A stretch of 18,773 nt of DNA, taken from assembly GCA_045636065.1 (NCBI GenBank), contig JAZTWW010000002.1, forward strand, positions 1-18,773, written 5' to 3'. The notes beneath the pieces were generated by a model, which saw only the letters and a program-made list of their open reading frames with translations, did not search any database and was not told the DNA's origin. Shown here piece by piece: positions 5,368 through 13,893 of the stretch (position 1 is the first letter of the stretch; the number at the start of each line of letters is the position of its first letter). This DNA is from RGIG5050 sp045636065 (lineage in GTDB: Bacteria > Verrucomicrobiota > Kiritimatiellia > RFP12 > UBA1067). The translations under genes and the position numbers were made by a program.

Positions 5368-7236
5368 TTATTCGGCGGAGGTCGCGTCGGCACAGATCCC
5401 CGTGCCGGTCTCAACGGCGGCGGCATCGGCGCACGGAGCGCAGCAACCGGAGTGGCGGATCGCGATGTAAGCTCCGGCCGCGCTTGCCGCCGCAAGGAGC
5501 AGAAGGATGCAGACCAAGAGCTTGCGCCTGCTGCAGGCGACCGTGCGCGTAAAGGTGCGCGCGAGCCTGAGCGAGAACCTTAGAGGCCTGTTGACCGCCC
5601 AGCCGCCCGCATTGAGTATTGCCCCGAGATCGCGCTGGCGGAGGTTGAACCATGTGAGCACGACGCTCGGCAAGCTTACTATGAGGACCATCGAGACGAG
5701 TCCGAGCACCACGTCCTTGAGCGGGAGCCCGGCGATCATGCCGATGAGACCCGCGAGGGCGGCGCCTGCCATGCCGATTCCCACGGAGAGCGCTGCGATG
5801 CTCGATGCGAGAGCGGCGCCGTCGGGCTTGACGGGCGGGGTGGCGATCTTCTCGGCGACGCCGGCCGCGGCCGTCTCGCCCTTTGCGCCGACGAACTTCT
5901 TCACCTGGTCGCCGACGATCGAGAATATCTTCTTCCACGGCGCCCAGAACGCCTCCTTGAGCGATATCTGCGCCTCGACGACCTTGGTGACGGTGGCGTC
6001 CCAGTCCCTGCCGTCGCGGTCCACGAATATGCCGTTCCTTCCGGCGTAGAGGTCGAGCGTGCCGCCGGCCGTGACGACCGCGCAGACGCTCCTCGTGGCC
6101 TCGCCCTTGCGCGAGAGCTTCGCGTAGAGGAGGCAGCACTTGCTCTTTGCGGCGAGGGCGGAATGGGCCGCCTCGTCGTCGACGTGAAAGCAGAGCGTGC
6201 ATTCGCGCGCGTCGATGTACAGCGTTCCCGTCATGTAGGCGGCTTCGCCCTTGCCGGCGTAGAGCTTCGCCTGGTTGACGAAATTCTGGAGGAACTCGCC
6301 GAGGTGGGCAATGTATCTCGCGGCGCGTTCGGCGTCCTTGGCGCCGGCCTGGAGACCCTTGAGCGAAAGTGCCTGCGCATGCTTCCACACGTCGCTCGCG
6401 AGCTCCTTCCTGAGAGCCTCCTCGCCGACGGACTCGACGCTCTCGCCGGCCTTGGCTGCCTGCCACGCGCGGTATGGCGCGACCTTCGCCTTGATGGCGT
6501 TCCAGTCGTCGCGCGTTATGGTCTCGATCTTCGCGACGCCCAGGATGGGCTTTGCGGCCTTCTCGACGAAAGTCTCGATTCGGGCGGCCCAGAACGGATT
6601 GATGTTCCCCGAAAGCGTGAGAACGGGATCCGGCGACTCGGAGACGAGCGGCCCGTCGGCGGGGGCGGCGAAGAACTCGTCGAGCTTAGGCTCCACGGCC
6701 GCGACGGCGGCCGCGACGGCCGGCGTATCATCGCCGAAAGCCATTATGGCGGGATCCTTGCGCCCGGCCTCGCACCATGCGACATACGCCGCCGCATCGG
6801 CGAAATGCTTGAAAGTCGCCTCCGTGCCGGCTATCTCGCCCAGTGTTATCTCCGTCGCGCCCGGGCGGTGGTTCTCCTCGGCGATCGTCTTGGCGGCTTC
6901 AAGAAGCGTCTTGCCCTCGGGGGTGTCGTTGTTGAGGACGGCGAGCGGAAGCGTTTCGGCCTTGATGTCCTTGTCGAAGAGGACATCGAGGCTCTTTACG
7001 CGCCTTTCAAGCCAGTCGACGGCCGCGAGGACTTCAGGAACGCGTATGCGTCCGTCGCCATCGGTGTCGAGAAGCTTGAGCGTTCCGGCGTCGAACCTGA
7101 TGCCGGCGACGGGCAGAGCGAGTGCCGTCCAGAGACGGCGGTCGAGTTGTTTGAGGGAGGCGACATCGTCGCCCGTTGCGATCACCGCCTGAAGAAGGCG
7201 GCCTGACTTGAAAAATCTGTACTGGTGCTTATTCAT
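5368..7236 (-). CDS. EF-hand-containing membrane protein of unknown function
   Basis: A 622-aa protein. Residues 57-68 (DTDGDGRIRVPE) are a textbook EF-hand calcium loop with Asp57, Asp59, Asp61 and Glu68. It is preceded by LLQAV...LWTALALPVAGI, which I recall from an uncharacterised anaerobe family. The long middle region (about 90-460) has no motif I recognise. Three hydrophobic segments follow at about 474-501, 507-528 and 573-593, and then a short Cys-rich tail. There is no N-terminal signal, so the large N-terminal part is probably cytoplasmic with C-terminal membrane anchoring. ATG 7236 lies 10 nt from a TATAAT box and has no Shine-Dalgarno site, suggesting near-leaderless translation. 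It is the first gene of the mutarotase-fumarase-VanX operon. Confidence 0.75.
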   Translation of the reverse strand: MNKHQYRFFKSGRLLQAVIATGDDVASLKQLDRRLWTALALPVAGIRFDAGTLKLLDTDGDGRIRVPEVLAAVDWLERRVKSLDVLFDKDIKAETLPLAVLNNDTPEGKTLLEAAKTIAEENHRPGATEITLGEIAGTEATFKHFADAAAYVAWCEAGRKDPAIMAFGDDTPAVAAAVAAVEPKLDEFFAAPADGPLVSESPDPVLTLSGNINPFWAARIETFVEKAAKPILGVAKIETITRDDWNAIKAKVAPYRAWQAAKAGESVESVGEEALRKELASDVWKHAQALSLKGLQAGAKDAERAARYIAHLGEFLQNFVNQAKLYAGKGEAAYMTGTLYIDARECTLCFHVDDEAAHSALAAKSKCCLLYAKLSRKGEATRSVCAVVTAGGTLDLYAGRNGIFVDRDGRDWDATVTKVVEAQISLKEAFWAPWKKIFSIVGDQVKKFVGAKGETAAAGVAEKIATPPVKPDGAALASSIAALSVGIGMAGAALAGLIGMIAGLPLKDVVLGLVSMVLIVSLPSVVLTWFNLRQRDLGAILNAGGWAVNRPLRFSLRLARTFTRTVACSRRKLLVCILLLLAAASAAGAYIAIRHSGCCAPCADAAAVETGTGICADATSAE

Positions 7237-7246
7237 GGTACGGAAT

Positions 7247-7252
7247 ATTATA
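7247..7252 (-). promoter_or_regulatory. Promoter P1, -10 box of the EF-hand/fumarase operon
   Basis: On the minus strand this reads TGGTATAAT, an extended -10, ending 10 nt before ATG 7236. A start 6-7 nt after the box would leave a leader of only 3-4 nt. The box overlaps the stop codon of the upstream DUF167 gene. No good -35 is visible, which fits an extended -10 promoter. Confidence 0.7.
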
Positions 7253-7544
7253 CCATAGTCCGCGCCGCGATGGAAGCACAAACGGCGGCATCCGCACCTT
7301 TGACAAGTATCCTTTTTGACTTGGCCGTCTCGCCGCCCTTGAAGACGACGGACGATTTCGGAACGCCGAAGGCATCGGCGAGAACTTCGATGATCTCCTT
7401 GTTGGCCTTGCCGTCAACTGGTGCGCTTTTGATGCGCACCTTGACGGCGTCGCCCACTATGGAATCGATCCCGGGGCGGGACGAACGCGGCTGCGCCCTT
7501 ACGTTGAGGACGATCCCCTCAGGCGTTTCGGTATAGAAAGGCAT
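7248..7544 (-). CDS. DUF167 (YggU-like) family protein
   Basis: A 98-aa protein of the DUF167 family (UPF0235), whose function is not established. Typical features are LNVRAQPRSSRPGI near the N-terminus, VKVRIKSAPVDGKANKEIIEVLA (the family core with PVDGKAN) and the later GGETAKSKRI. Length and order match the family. ATG 7544 lies 14 nt after the stop of the phosphate-transporter gene. A weak AGGA overlapping that stop is the only ribosome signal, so translational coupling is likely. Its stop codon carries promoter P1 of the next operon. Confidence 0.88.
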   Translation of the reverse strand: MPFYTETPEGIVLNVRAQPRSSRPGIDSIVGDAVKVRIKSAPVDGKANKEIIEVLADAFGVPKSSVVFKGGETAKSKRILVKGADAAVCASIAARTMV

Positions 7545-7558
7545 GGGCGGGAGAGATC

Positions 7559-9241
7559 CTAGCGCTTGCCGCCCGCGAGCGTCTCTGCGATGTTGAGGTA
7601 GTAGCCCCTGATGCGCTCGAAGGCGTTGAGGATGTCAAGCTCCACGAGAACGCGCATCGGGCTTGTGGGATCGTCGGGGCCGATGCGGCCGAGCTGCCCC
7701 TGGCGTATCGCGCGGATGAACTGGTGAAGCTCCCTCGACTCGGCCTGCGCGGCCTCGGCTGAAAGAAGACCCTTCGGCCCGTTGAAGGCCTGCGTCACCT
7801 TCTTCGCGAAGGCGAGGACCCTGTCGTGGACGCTGAGGATCACTGCGCCGGAGACGTCGCTCATCTTCTGCCCGTCGGCGCGGAGGCGGCGGAGCACCTT
7901 GAGTATCGCCGGGGCCTCGTCGGAGATGCTTTCGAACTCGTCGGTAAGCCTGAGGATCATGCGGGCGCGGTCCGCGACATCGAGCGGAAGGCGGGCGCTC
8001 ATGACCTTGCCGATGAACTCGGTGATCTCGCGCTGCACGTTGTCGAGGACGTCCTCGCGGTGGATGATGTGCTCCTCGTCGGAGTCGCCGGCTTCGCCGC
8101 TTAAAAGAAGCCTTACGTGGTCGAGAAGGTCGAGATCGCTCTCCGCCATGAACGCCACCTCGCGCATCGCCTGCTCGCACGCGATGACGGGCGACTGCTT
8201 GGCGCGCATGTTGTGCGCCGAGAGGTGCGGCTTCTCCTCGCCCCTGCCGGGGATGATCTTGATGAGCAGCTTGGCGAAAGGCTTGACGAACGGGAACGTG
8301 AGAACGCCCCTCAAGACGGAGAAGATCGTGTCGGTTACGGCAATCGGGGCCATCATGCCGTAGAACATGATCCCCTTGGCGGTGGGCGTGGCGACATGCC
8401 AGTTCGGGAAGAGGCTCTTCCCTAGCGGAACGAAGATCGGCAGGACGAACGGAAGGAAGACGAGCGAGCCCACCACGTTCGACATCGTGTGCGCGAGTGC
8501 GGTGCGCTTCGCGTCGGCGGTGCCGCCGATGGCGGCCATCCATGCCGTCACAGTCGTACCGATGTTCGCGCCGAAGAGCATGGAGACAGCGGTTTCATAG
8601 GTCAGGAGGCCCTGCGAGGCGAGCGTCATCGCGATCGCGATCGTCGCGGCGGAGTGGATCATCGCCGAGAGGATGGTGGCAGCGAGAGCGACAAGCGCCA
8701 CATCCAGGAACGTCGTCACCTGGATGTGGGCGAACATCTCCTTTACGGATTCGTTGTCCTTGATCGGAATGACACCTTTGTCCATGAAGTAGAGGCCGAG
8801 AAGGACAAGCCCGAGGCCGAGTATCGCAAGGCCGAGGTTGTGCAGCGACTCGCGCCGCATGAAGAAGTAGAAGAGGCCGCCTATCGCGAGGCCGACAAGG
8901 CCAAGGAGCTCGGGCGACGGCGTGAAGGCGATGACCCACACGGTTCCGGTCGTACCGATGTTTGCGCCGATTATGACGTTGATCGCCTGTTCGAGCGTCA
9001 TCATCCCGGACGAGACGAAGCCGACGAGCATCGCCGTTATGATAGCCGATGACTGGGCTATAAGCGTGGAGACGATGCCGGTGCCGACTCCGGCGGCACG
9101 GTGCGTCGTGGCGTAGCCCATGAATTTCCTCAGTCCTGATCCTCCAACCGCCTGAAGACCTTCAGAAAGGTGCTTCATTCCAAGGATGAAGATGCCAAGA
9201 CCGCCAGATACGGTCAGAAGAACGTTGATGATGTCTTTCAT
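7559..9241 (-). CDS. Na/Pi-cotransporter family protein with PhoU-like C-terminus
   Basis: A membrane protein of the NptA/PF02690 family, 560 aa, which likely moves phosphate with sodium, although bacterial members are poorly characterised. Two inverted-topology repeats are seen: QSSA at 63-66 followed by GANIGTT at 92-98, and HSAA at 196-199 followed by GANIGTT at 224-230. The second repeat has His-Ser-Ala where Gln-Ser-Ser is usual. Eight or so hydrophobic helices fill residues 1-330. Residues about 350-555 form a soluble helical PhoU-like domain, as in many family members. ATG 9241 lies 9 nt from a TATAAT box with no Shine-Dalgarno site. It heads a two-gene operon with DUF167. Confidence 0.9.
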   Translation of the reverse strand: MKDIINVLLTVSGGLGIFILGMKHLSEGLQAVGGSGLRKFMGYATTHRAAGVGTGIVSTLIAQSSAIITAMLVGFVSSGMMTLEQAINVIIGANIGTTGTVWVIAFTPSPELLGLVGLAIGGLFYFFMRRESLHNLGLAILGLGLVLLGLYFMDKGVIPIKDNESVKEMFAHIQVTTFLDVALVALAATILSAMIHSAATIAIAMTLASQGLLTYETAVSMLFGANIGTTVTAWMAAIGGTADAKRTALAHTMSNVVGSLVFLPFVLPIFVPLGKSLFPNWHVATPTAKGIMFYGMMAPIAVTDTIFSVLRGVLTFPFVKPFAKLLIKIIPGRGEEKPHLSAHNMRAKQSPVIACEQAMREVAFMAESDLDLLDHVRLLLSGEAGDSDEEHIIHREDVLDNVQREITEFIGKVMSARLPLDVADRARMILRLTDEFESISDEAPAILKVLRRLRADGQKMSDVSGAVILSVHDRVLAFAKKVTQAFNGPKGLLSAEAAQAESRELHQFIRAIRQGQLGRIGPDDPTSPMRVLVELDILNAFERIRGYYLNIAETLAGGKR

Positions 9242-9250
9242 TAGCGCGAT

Positions 9251-9256
9251 ATTATA
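9251..9256 (-). promoter_or_regulatory. Promoter P2, -10 box of the Na/Pi transporter operon
   Basis: TGGTATAAT on the minus strand, 9 nt before ATG 9241, predicts a leader of 2-3 nt. TTGCGC 17 nt upstream is a weak -35. An 11-bp palindrome (CACGC-G-GCGTG) lies at 9264-9274 between the two boxes and could be an operator, though it may be chance in GC-rich DNA. Confidence 0.68.
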
Positions 9257-9284
9257 CCATAATCACGCCGCGTGCGCAAATCGG

Positions 9285-10544
9285 CTACCTGCGGCCGGAT
9301 GGATTGGAGGGAGGGAAGACGAGGGCGAAATCATCCGCGGCGAAGATGGTGGAGCCCTCTTCAGCCGGCGGGACGGGGTGGTTCGAGGAGGAATCGGGGT
9401 ATATCACAAGCACTGGCGTCCCCCCGCTTGATGCGCGGTTGGCGAGCGCGAATGGATTTGGCACGACCGTCCTCGCGAGCGGATCGCCGTAGAAGACCGT
9501 AGCGTCGAGGTCCCACTCAAGCCCGGCCTTCTCCACATCGCTTTCCCAGTCTCCCGCATCGAGCTTCCTCTGCAGCCACAGGCACGCGGCGTAGTGGCTC
9601 TCCGCCAGGGAATACCCCATCGAACCGAAATACCGCCATGTGTTCCACCCCGCGAAACCGAACCACGTCGGCTTGATGTAGCCTGCGAACTGGTTGACCT
9701 TCCCGAAGGAAAGCGCCGTCATCACCATGTCCTGGGAGTCGATATGGTTGGCGATAAGGCAGTTGCCGGGCGCGACCCACACCTTTTCGCGGCTTGGCGC
9801 GGCGAGAGGGACGGCCCCCGCTGCGTCTCGCACCTTGGGAGAAGCCATGAAGATCCCGTTCGTCGCGATGATGTTCCCGATCGAGAACGGCATCTCCAGG
9901 TTGCGCTCCGTGGCGTGGGAGCTCGTAACTATAAGTTCGGGGTCGATCTCGCGCCATCCGCGAAGGAAAACCTGCGTGAGGTCGTTCGTTTCGCAGCCGC
10001 AGACATCCGCCCCCTTAAGCCCCTTCCGCCGCCATGAGCCCTTTGGATATGCGTCAGATACCACCATGACCTCGCCGGTGACGATGTTCCCGTCCACACC
10101 AGTTGTGGCGAGGATCGACGACACTTCGCGCGGGGCGGATGAAGAGGCTATCCTCTGGGCGGTCTCCGGATCCGGCCCCGTGACGATCCCCCAGATGGCA
10201 TCGTCGAAAGGATCGCCGTCTATTGCGCGCATCATCCTTTTAAGCGAGAGAAGCGTCTCGTTATCGAACTCCCCGGGCTTCATCAGAAAGGCCACATAGC
10301 GCGGCTTCAATTCCCTGAGAGCGCCCAGCGAATCGACAGGACACGACTCTACGAGCCTCACATCCGCCTCGGCGCAGTGCCTGGCCATGAGCGAATCGGC
10401 CGCCTTGCGCCACGGTGGATCCTCAAGGACCGCCTTGGACGCGACGACTGCATAGCGCGGCCTCTCCAACGGGGCCTCACCGGCCGCCTGCACGGCTAAA
10501 GCCGCCGCGAGGGCGGAACAAAGCAAGACGTTCATTCGAATCAT
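9285..10544 (-). CDS. Secreted gingipain-like (C25, clan CD) putative cysteine peptidase
   Basis: A 419-aa exported protein. Residues 1-24 are a signal peptide (MNVLLCSALAAALAVQA, likely cut near AGEA). The following region has RPRYAVVAS, LRELKPRYVAFLMKP and IDGDPFDDAIWGIVTG. This layout is like the N-terminal subdomain of gingipain peptidases, with a displayed Asp-Pro-x-x-D region. A His-Cys pair then appears in the expected order: His210 in VTSSHATE and Cys262 in APGNCLIANH. IDSQDMVMTALSFG follows, where gingipains have a helix and a small-residue strand. I infer the C25-like assignment by eye; overall similarity is low and it could be inactive. The start is ATG 10544 with AGGAGG 7 nt upstream, which is better than ATG 10562. 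It lies 58 nt after the synthase-like gene with no visible terminator, so it is probably the last gene of that operon. Confidence 0.55.
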   Translation of the reverse strand: MIRMNVLLCSALAAALAVQAAGEAPLERPRYAVVASKAVLEDPPWRKAADSLMARHCAEADVRLVESCPVDSLGALRELKPRYVAFLMKPGEFDNETLLSLKRMMRAIDGDPFDDAIWGIVTGPDPETAQRIASSSAPREVSSILATTGVDGNIVTGEVMVVSDAYPKGSWRRKGLKGADVCGCETNDLTQVFLRGWREIDPELIVTSSHATERNLEMPFSIGNIIATNGIFMASPKVRDAAGAVPLAAPSREKVWVAPGNCLIANHIDSQDMVMTALSFGKVNQFAGYIKPTWFGFAGWNTWRYFGSMGYSLAESHYAACLWLQRKLDAGDWESDVEKAGLEWDLDATVFYGDPLARTVVPNPFALANRASSGGTPVLVIYPDSSSNHPVPPAEEGSTIFAADDFALVFPPSNPSGRR

Positions 10545-10602
10545 GTAACACCTCCTCTTCATGATGTGGGATACCCCGTCCGTTCAAGACAAGGGAACCT
10601 CC

Positions 10603-13600
10603 TTACGCTCCGCCCGGCGGGAAGAGATTCTCCGGGAGGAAGCAGGCCGCGAGTATGTGCCCGCGCACCACCTTGCTGGTCACATGCACCACCCTTCCCT
10701 TGAAGATCTTGAAGGCGTTGAGCCACTGCCCCGTGAGGACGACACCCATCTCACCCGTCTCCGGCTTGAAGCTCGCCACCTGCAGCTCCTTAGGCGGAAA
10801 GCGTATGCCTGTACCAAGGGCCTTGGAGACGGCCTCCTTCGCGCACCAGAAGCGTATCATGGCATTGGGCGCGTTGACGCTTAGCGCCGCAAGCTCAAGC
10901 TCCTCAGGCGTGAACACGCCGTGAGCGAACTCCTCGGAAAGGTCGCGCCCAACGGCCTCGACATCGATGCCGGCGCGCGCGTTCCCGGCCGTCACCGCGA
11001 CGACGAACTGCGCGGTGTGCGCGATCGCGAGGTCGATCTTGGTGGAGATGAAGTCGCTCCACGGGCCGAGGGGATGGGGCTTGCCCTGGTCGTCGGCCCA
11101 GATCTGCACGTCCGCATCGGCCCAGCGCGCCTGGTGGAAATCGCTCAGGTAGCGCCTTACGGCCTCCTTCGCGGCGATGCGCCCGAAGAGCCATTCGGTG
11201 CGGCGGCTCACGGTGCCGGTCAGCTCTGAGAACTGCCTGCGCTCCGCAGGCCCAAGCGCAATCTGGCTCACCGTCTTGAGCCAGAGGCATTCGTGCCTCT
11301 CGAAAAGCGGATACGGTACGTCCGTTATCATCGCGCTCGCGACAGCGCACTCCGGGTCTCCATAGAGGTCGCTCTGGAGTTTCTCCGTAAGGTACGCCGT
11401 CGCGGGGCTCAGGACAAGCCTCCTGTACGTCTCCGGGACGCGCTCGACAAGCTCCTCGAATCCGGAAAGCTCCGCAAGGACATTGCCGTTGCCGTCAGTC
11501 ACGCGGATGTCGGCGATGTGGCTTTTCGGGGTGACGCCCGAAAGCCTCAGATAGCACTTGACCTCCCCTCCCTCGGGGAACACCTCCGTGCAGAGCTTGA
11601 GCCTCCTCATCCTGAAGGCGTACGAGAATGCGCCTCCAAGCCTGCCGTGGCTGCGCCAGAGCGCGAACCCGTCGGTGACGGCGGCCATCAGCTGCGGATT
11701 GATCTCCCAAACCGGCATGCGCGTATAAGTAAGCGCCCCGTCAAGCGGCGGAACCTCCACGGTATAGTCGAGCCCAGCCTCGCTCCAGACGTCGGCCTCC
11801 CTTATCCACTGCAGGAGGCTTCCGCTCGAAAGCCTTTCGGGGTATATGTCGCGGTCCGTCCAGTGGACGTTCCTGGGCTTGTCCATCGGCTCGGCGACGA
11901 ATGCGTCGGGCTGGGCGTCGGTCTCCGCGAGCAGCACCGTCGTCTCCATCGCAGGCCATGTCCACGCACCGTCGGGGACGTCCTCGCGGATCTGCACCTT
12001 GACGGCGGCATACTTGGGATCTGCGGCCGCGACGCGCTCCGCCCTGAGCCTCAACTTAAGCCGCCCCTTGCCGAAGACGAGTGCCTTCGCCGACTGGAGA
12101 TTCTCGAGCGCGGCAACGCGCCTTTTGGGGACGAGCCTTTTGGCAAGCTCTGCCATCATCTCCGCGCCGGCCGTAAGGGTAAGCATCGTAAGGCCCCTAA
12201 GCGAATGGTCGGCATAGGAGATCTGGTCCGCCCCGAGCGCGCCGTCCGCAAGGAAAGGCGCCTCCTGGCAGGTGAACGTCTTGGCGATCTCTAGCGCGAC
12301 GCCTGGCTGCTCGTCGATGGTGTCGGCGTCGCTCACAAGGGGCGCGAAGCCGCCGAACTCGAGGCGCTTGCGCCTTCTCGCGTCGCGCTGCATGGCCGCA
12401 AGGCGCGTTTTCACCTTGCCCGCGGGGGCGGGAGATGCGTCCCCCTCGAAATCGTGGTAAAGGACGAGCTTCGGGAACGCGCGCGAAAGGCGCATCTCGG
12501 CGTCGGACTTTATCTCAAGCGAAAGCGGGTTGTCGAAATCGAGAAGCCTGCATCCCCTGTTCTCGAAGAGCGGCGAGGGATCGACCTTCGCGCCGAGCGC
12601 CGCAAGCATGCCCACGGCATGCTGCAGCTGGACGATGCCGCTACGGTTGATGGCGTTCGCCGAAAGGCTCGCATGCATGCGCCCCTTGAGAAGCTCCGCT
12701 ACGCTTGATGCCGTAACTCCCCTCGGGCCGACCTCCAGAAAGACCCTTACGCCATCTTCGTACATGCGCTCGATGGTCCTGTCGAGAAGGACCGGGCTCG
12801 CGAGCTGCATGGCCGATTCGTCCCTTATCCTGCGCGCCTTCTCAGGGTACGGCGCGCCGCTCCTGCACGAATAGATCGGTATGGACGCCTTGGCCTTAAC
12901 CCACCTGCCGGCGAACTTGTTGAACCCGTGAAGGACGCCTTTGGCCCATACTGTGTTAAACGGCCTGTCGAGCGAGAGTTTCATTGGCCTTACGCCAGAT
13001 TCCGCGAATTTCGCGTAGAGTGCGGCGGCGGCCTCCGGCCTTATGGCGTAGGTGCGCTGGCGGGGCGTCTGCGAAAGGGCCAGCGATGCGTCGGCCTCGG
13101 GGACGCCCGACATGATCTCGTCGAGAGCCTCGGCGCGCTGCGTAAAGAGAGCCGTCATCACGCACTTCGAAAGGCCGCAGTGCTTGGCGGCGTTGTCCAC
13201 GGTAAGGTACATGTCGCGCATGAACGCGAGCCTCTCGGGCCTCGGGAATGCGCCGAAGACGCCGGCCGCCGCAAGAGCGTTCATGTCGCCGCCGGCATAG
13301 CCTGTCACCACGTCCGGCTTGATCCCGAACTCTCCGAGAAGCCTCACGAGCGAAGCGTTCGCGGTGTAGACGCTAACCATCGCCTCGGCGTACGCACCAG
13401 CGGCAAAGACGTCCGCATCCTGCCTGTAGTATGGCGCCGGGGGGAAGATGAAGTCGTTGGGGCTAAATACGCCCCCCGCCATAAGCGCCTCGGCGAGCTC
13501 GTCGAACGTGGCGCGGCACGCGGGGAAGCGTATCGCCACGTCGCGCAGCATCTCGGGGTAGAAGCTCGCGCCGCCCGGAAAGACGAACGCAAGCCGCCCT

Positions 13601-13893
13601 TCCCTGCCCGGGCCGATAAGCGGCTCGGCGAAGTAGTACGTGCCGCTCCTGTCCCTCACGCGCTGCGCACCCTCCATGATGCGCCGCTGGACGGTGAGGA
13701 GACGCGATCTCAAGTCGTCGATCCCGGATGCGACGATGGAAACATACTGCCCATCCGGGGGAAGACGCTTCGAGCACGTGTACGCCACGTCCTTGAGCGG
13801 GACGTAAGGCGCGCGCTGAAGGAACTTGAGAAGCCCCGGTATGTCGGCCGGGGAGACGAAGACGAGGTCTGTCGCATAGAATTCGGCGTTCAT
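10603..13893 (-). CDS. Acyltransferase-like (degenerate) / dehydratase-like / phosphopantetheinyl transferase fusion
   Basis: A 1096-aa megasynthase-type protein. Residues about 100-430 are an acyltransferase fold (LAFVFPGGASFYPEM, then VFLEVGPRGVTASSV). The nucleophile motif reads GYAGGD (198-203), with Ala200 where GHSxG has Ser, and PFNT (311-314) has Asn where the second catalytic His belongs. Residues about 540-830 look like a double-hotdog dehydratase: ADHSLRG with His563, but the second-half Asp/Gln motif is weak (NPQLMAAVTDG). Residues about 900-1090 are an Sfp-type phosphopantetheinyl transferase with GIDVE (975-979) and WCAKEAVSKALG (1016-1027), apparently intact. No acyl carrier protein motif is seen. 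ATG 13893 overlaps the ketosynthase-like stop as ATGA, with GGAGG 7 nt upstream. Only the transferase domain looks clearly catalytic. The order recalls parts of PUFA and enediyne-type synthases. Confidence 0.85.
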   Translation of the reverse strand: MNAEFYATDLVFVSPADIPGLLKFLQRAPYVPLKDVAYTCSKRLPPDGQYVSIVASGIDDLRSRLLTVQRRIMEGAQRVRDRSGTYYFAEPLIGPGREGRLAFVFPGGASFYPEMLRDVAIRFPACRATFDELAEALMAGGVFSPNDFIFPPAPYYRQDADVFAAGAYAEAMVSVYTANASLVRLLGEFGIKPDVVTGYAGGDMNALAAAGVFGAFPRPERLAFMRDMYLTVDNAAKHCGLSKCVMTALFTQRAEALDEIMSGVPEADASLALSQTPRQRTYAIRPEAAAALYAKFAESGVRPMKLSLDRPFNTVWAKGVLHGFNKFAGRWVKAKASIPIYSCRSGAPYPEKARRIRDESAMQLASPVLLDRTIERMYEDGVRVFLEVGPRGVTASSVAELLKGRMHASLSANAINRSGIVQLQHAVGMLAALGAKVDPSPLFENRGCRLLDFDNPLSLEIKSDAEMRLSRAFPKLVLYHDFEGDASPAPAGKVKTRLAAMQRDARRRKRLEFGGFAPLVSDADTIDEQPGVALEIAKTFTCQEAPFLADGALGADQISYADHSLRGLTMLTLTAGAEMMAELAKRLVPKRRVAALENLQSAKALVFGKGRLKLRLRAERVAAADPKYAAVKVQIREDVPDGAWTWPAMETTVLLAETDAQPDAFVAEPMDKPRNVHWTDRDIYPERLSSGSLLQWIREADVWSEAGLDYTVEVPPLDGALTYTRMPVWEINPQLMAAVTDGFALWRSHGRLGGAFSYAFRMRRLKLCTEVFPEGGEVKCYLRLSGVTPKSHIADIRVTDGNGNVLAELSGFEELVERVPETYRRLVLSPATAYLTEKLQSDLYGDPECAVASAMITDVPYPLFERHECLWLKTVSQIALGPAERRQFSELTGTVSRRTEWLFGRIAAKEAVRRYLSDFHQARWADADVQIWADDQGKPHPLGPWSDFISTKIDLAIAHTAQFVVAVTAGNARAGIDVEAVGRDLSEEFAHGVFTPEELELAALSVNAPNAMIRFWCAKEAVSKALGTGIRFPPKELQVASFKPETGEMGVVLTGQWLNAFKIFKGRVVHVTSKVVRGHILAACFLPENLFPPGGA

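Noticed and set aside
6163..7206. Overlapping plus-strand frames over the EF-hand gene
   Set aside because: Two long antisense frames in different phases at the same place show that GC content, not coding, keeps them open.
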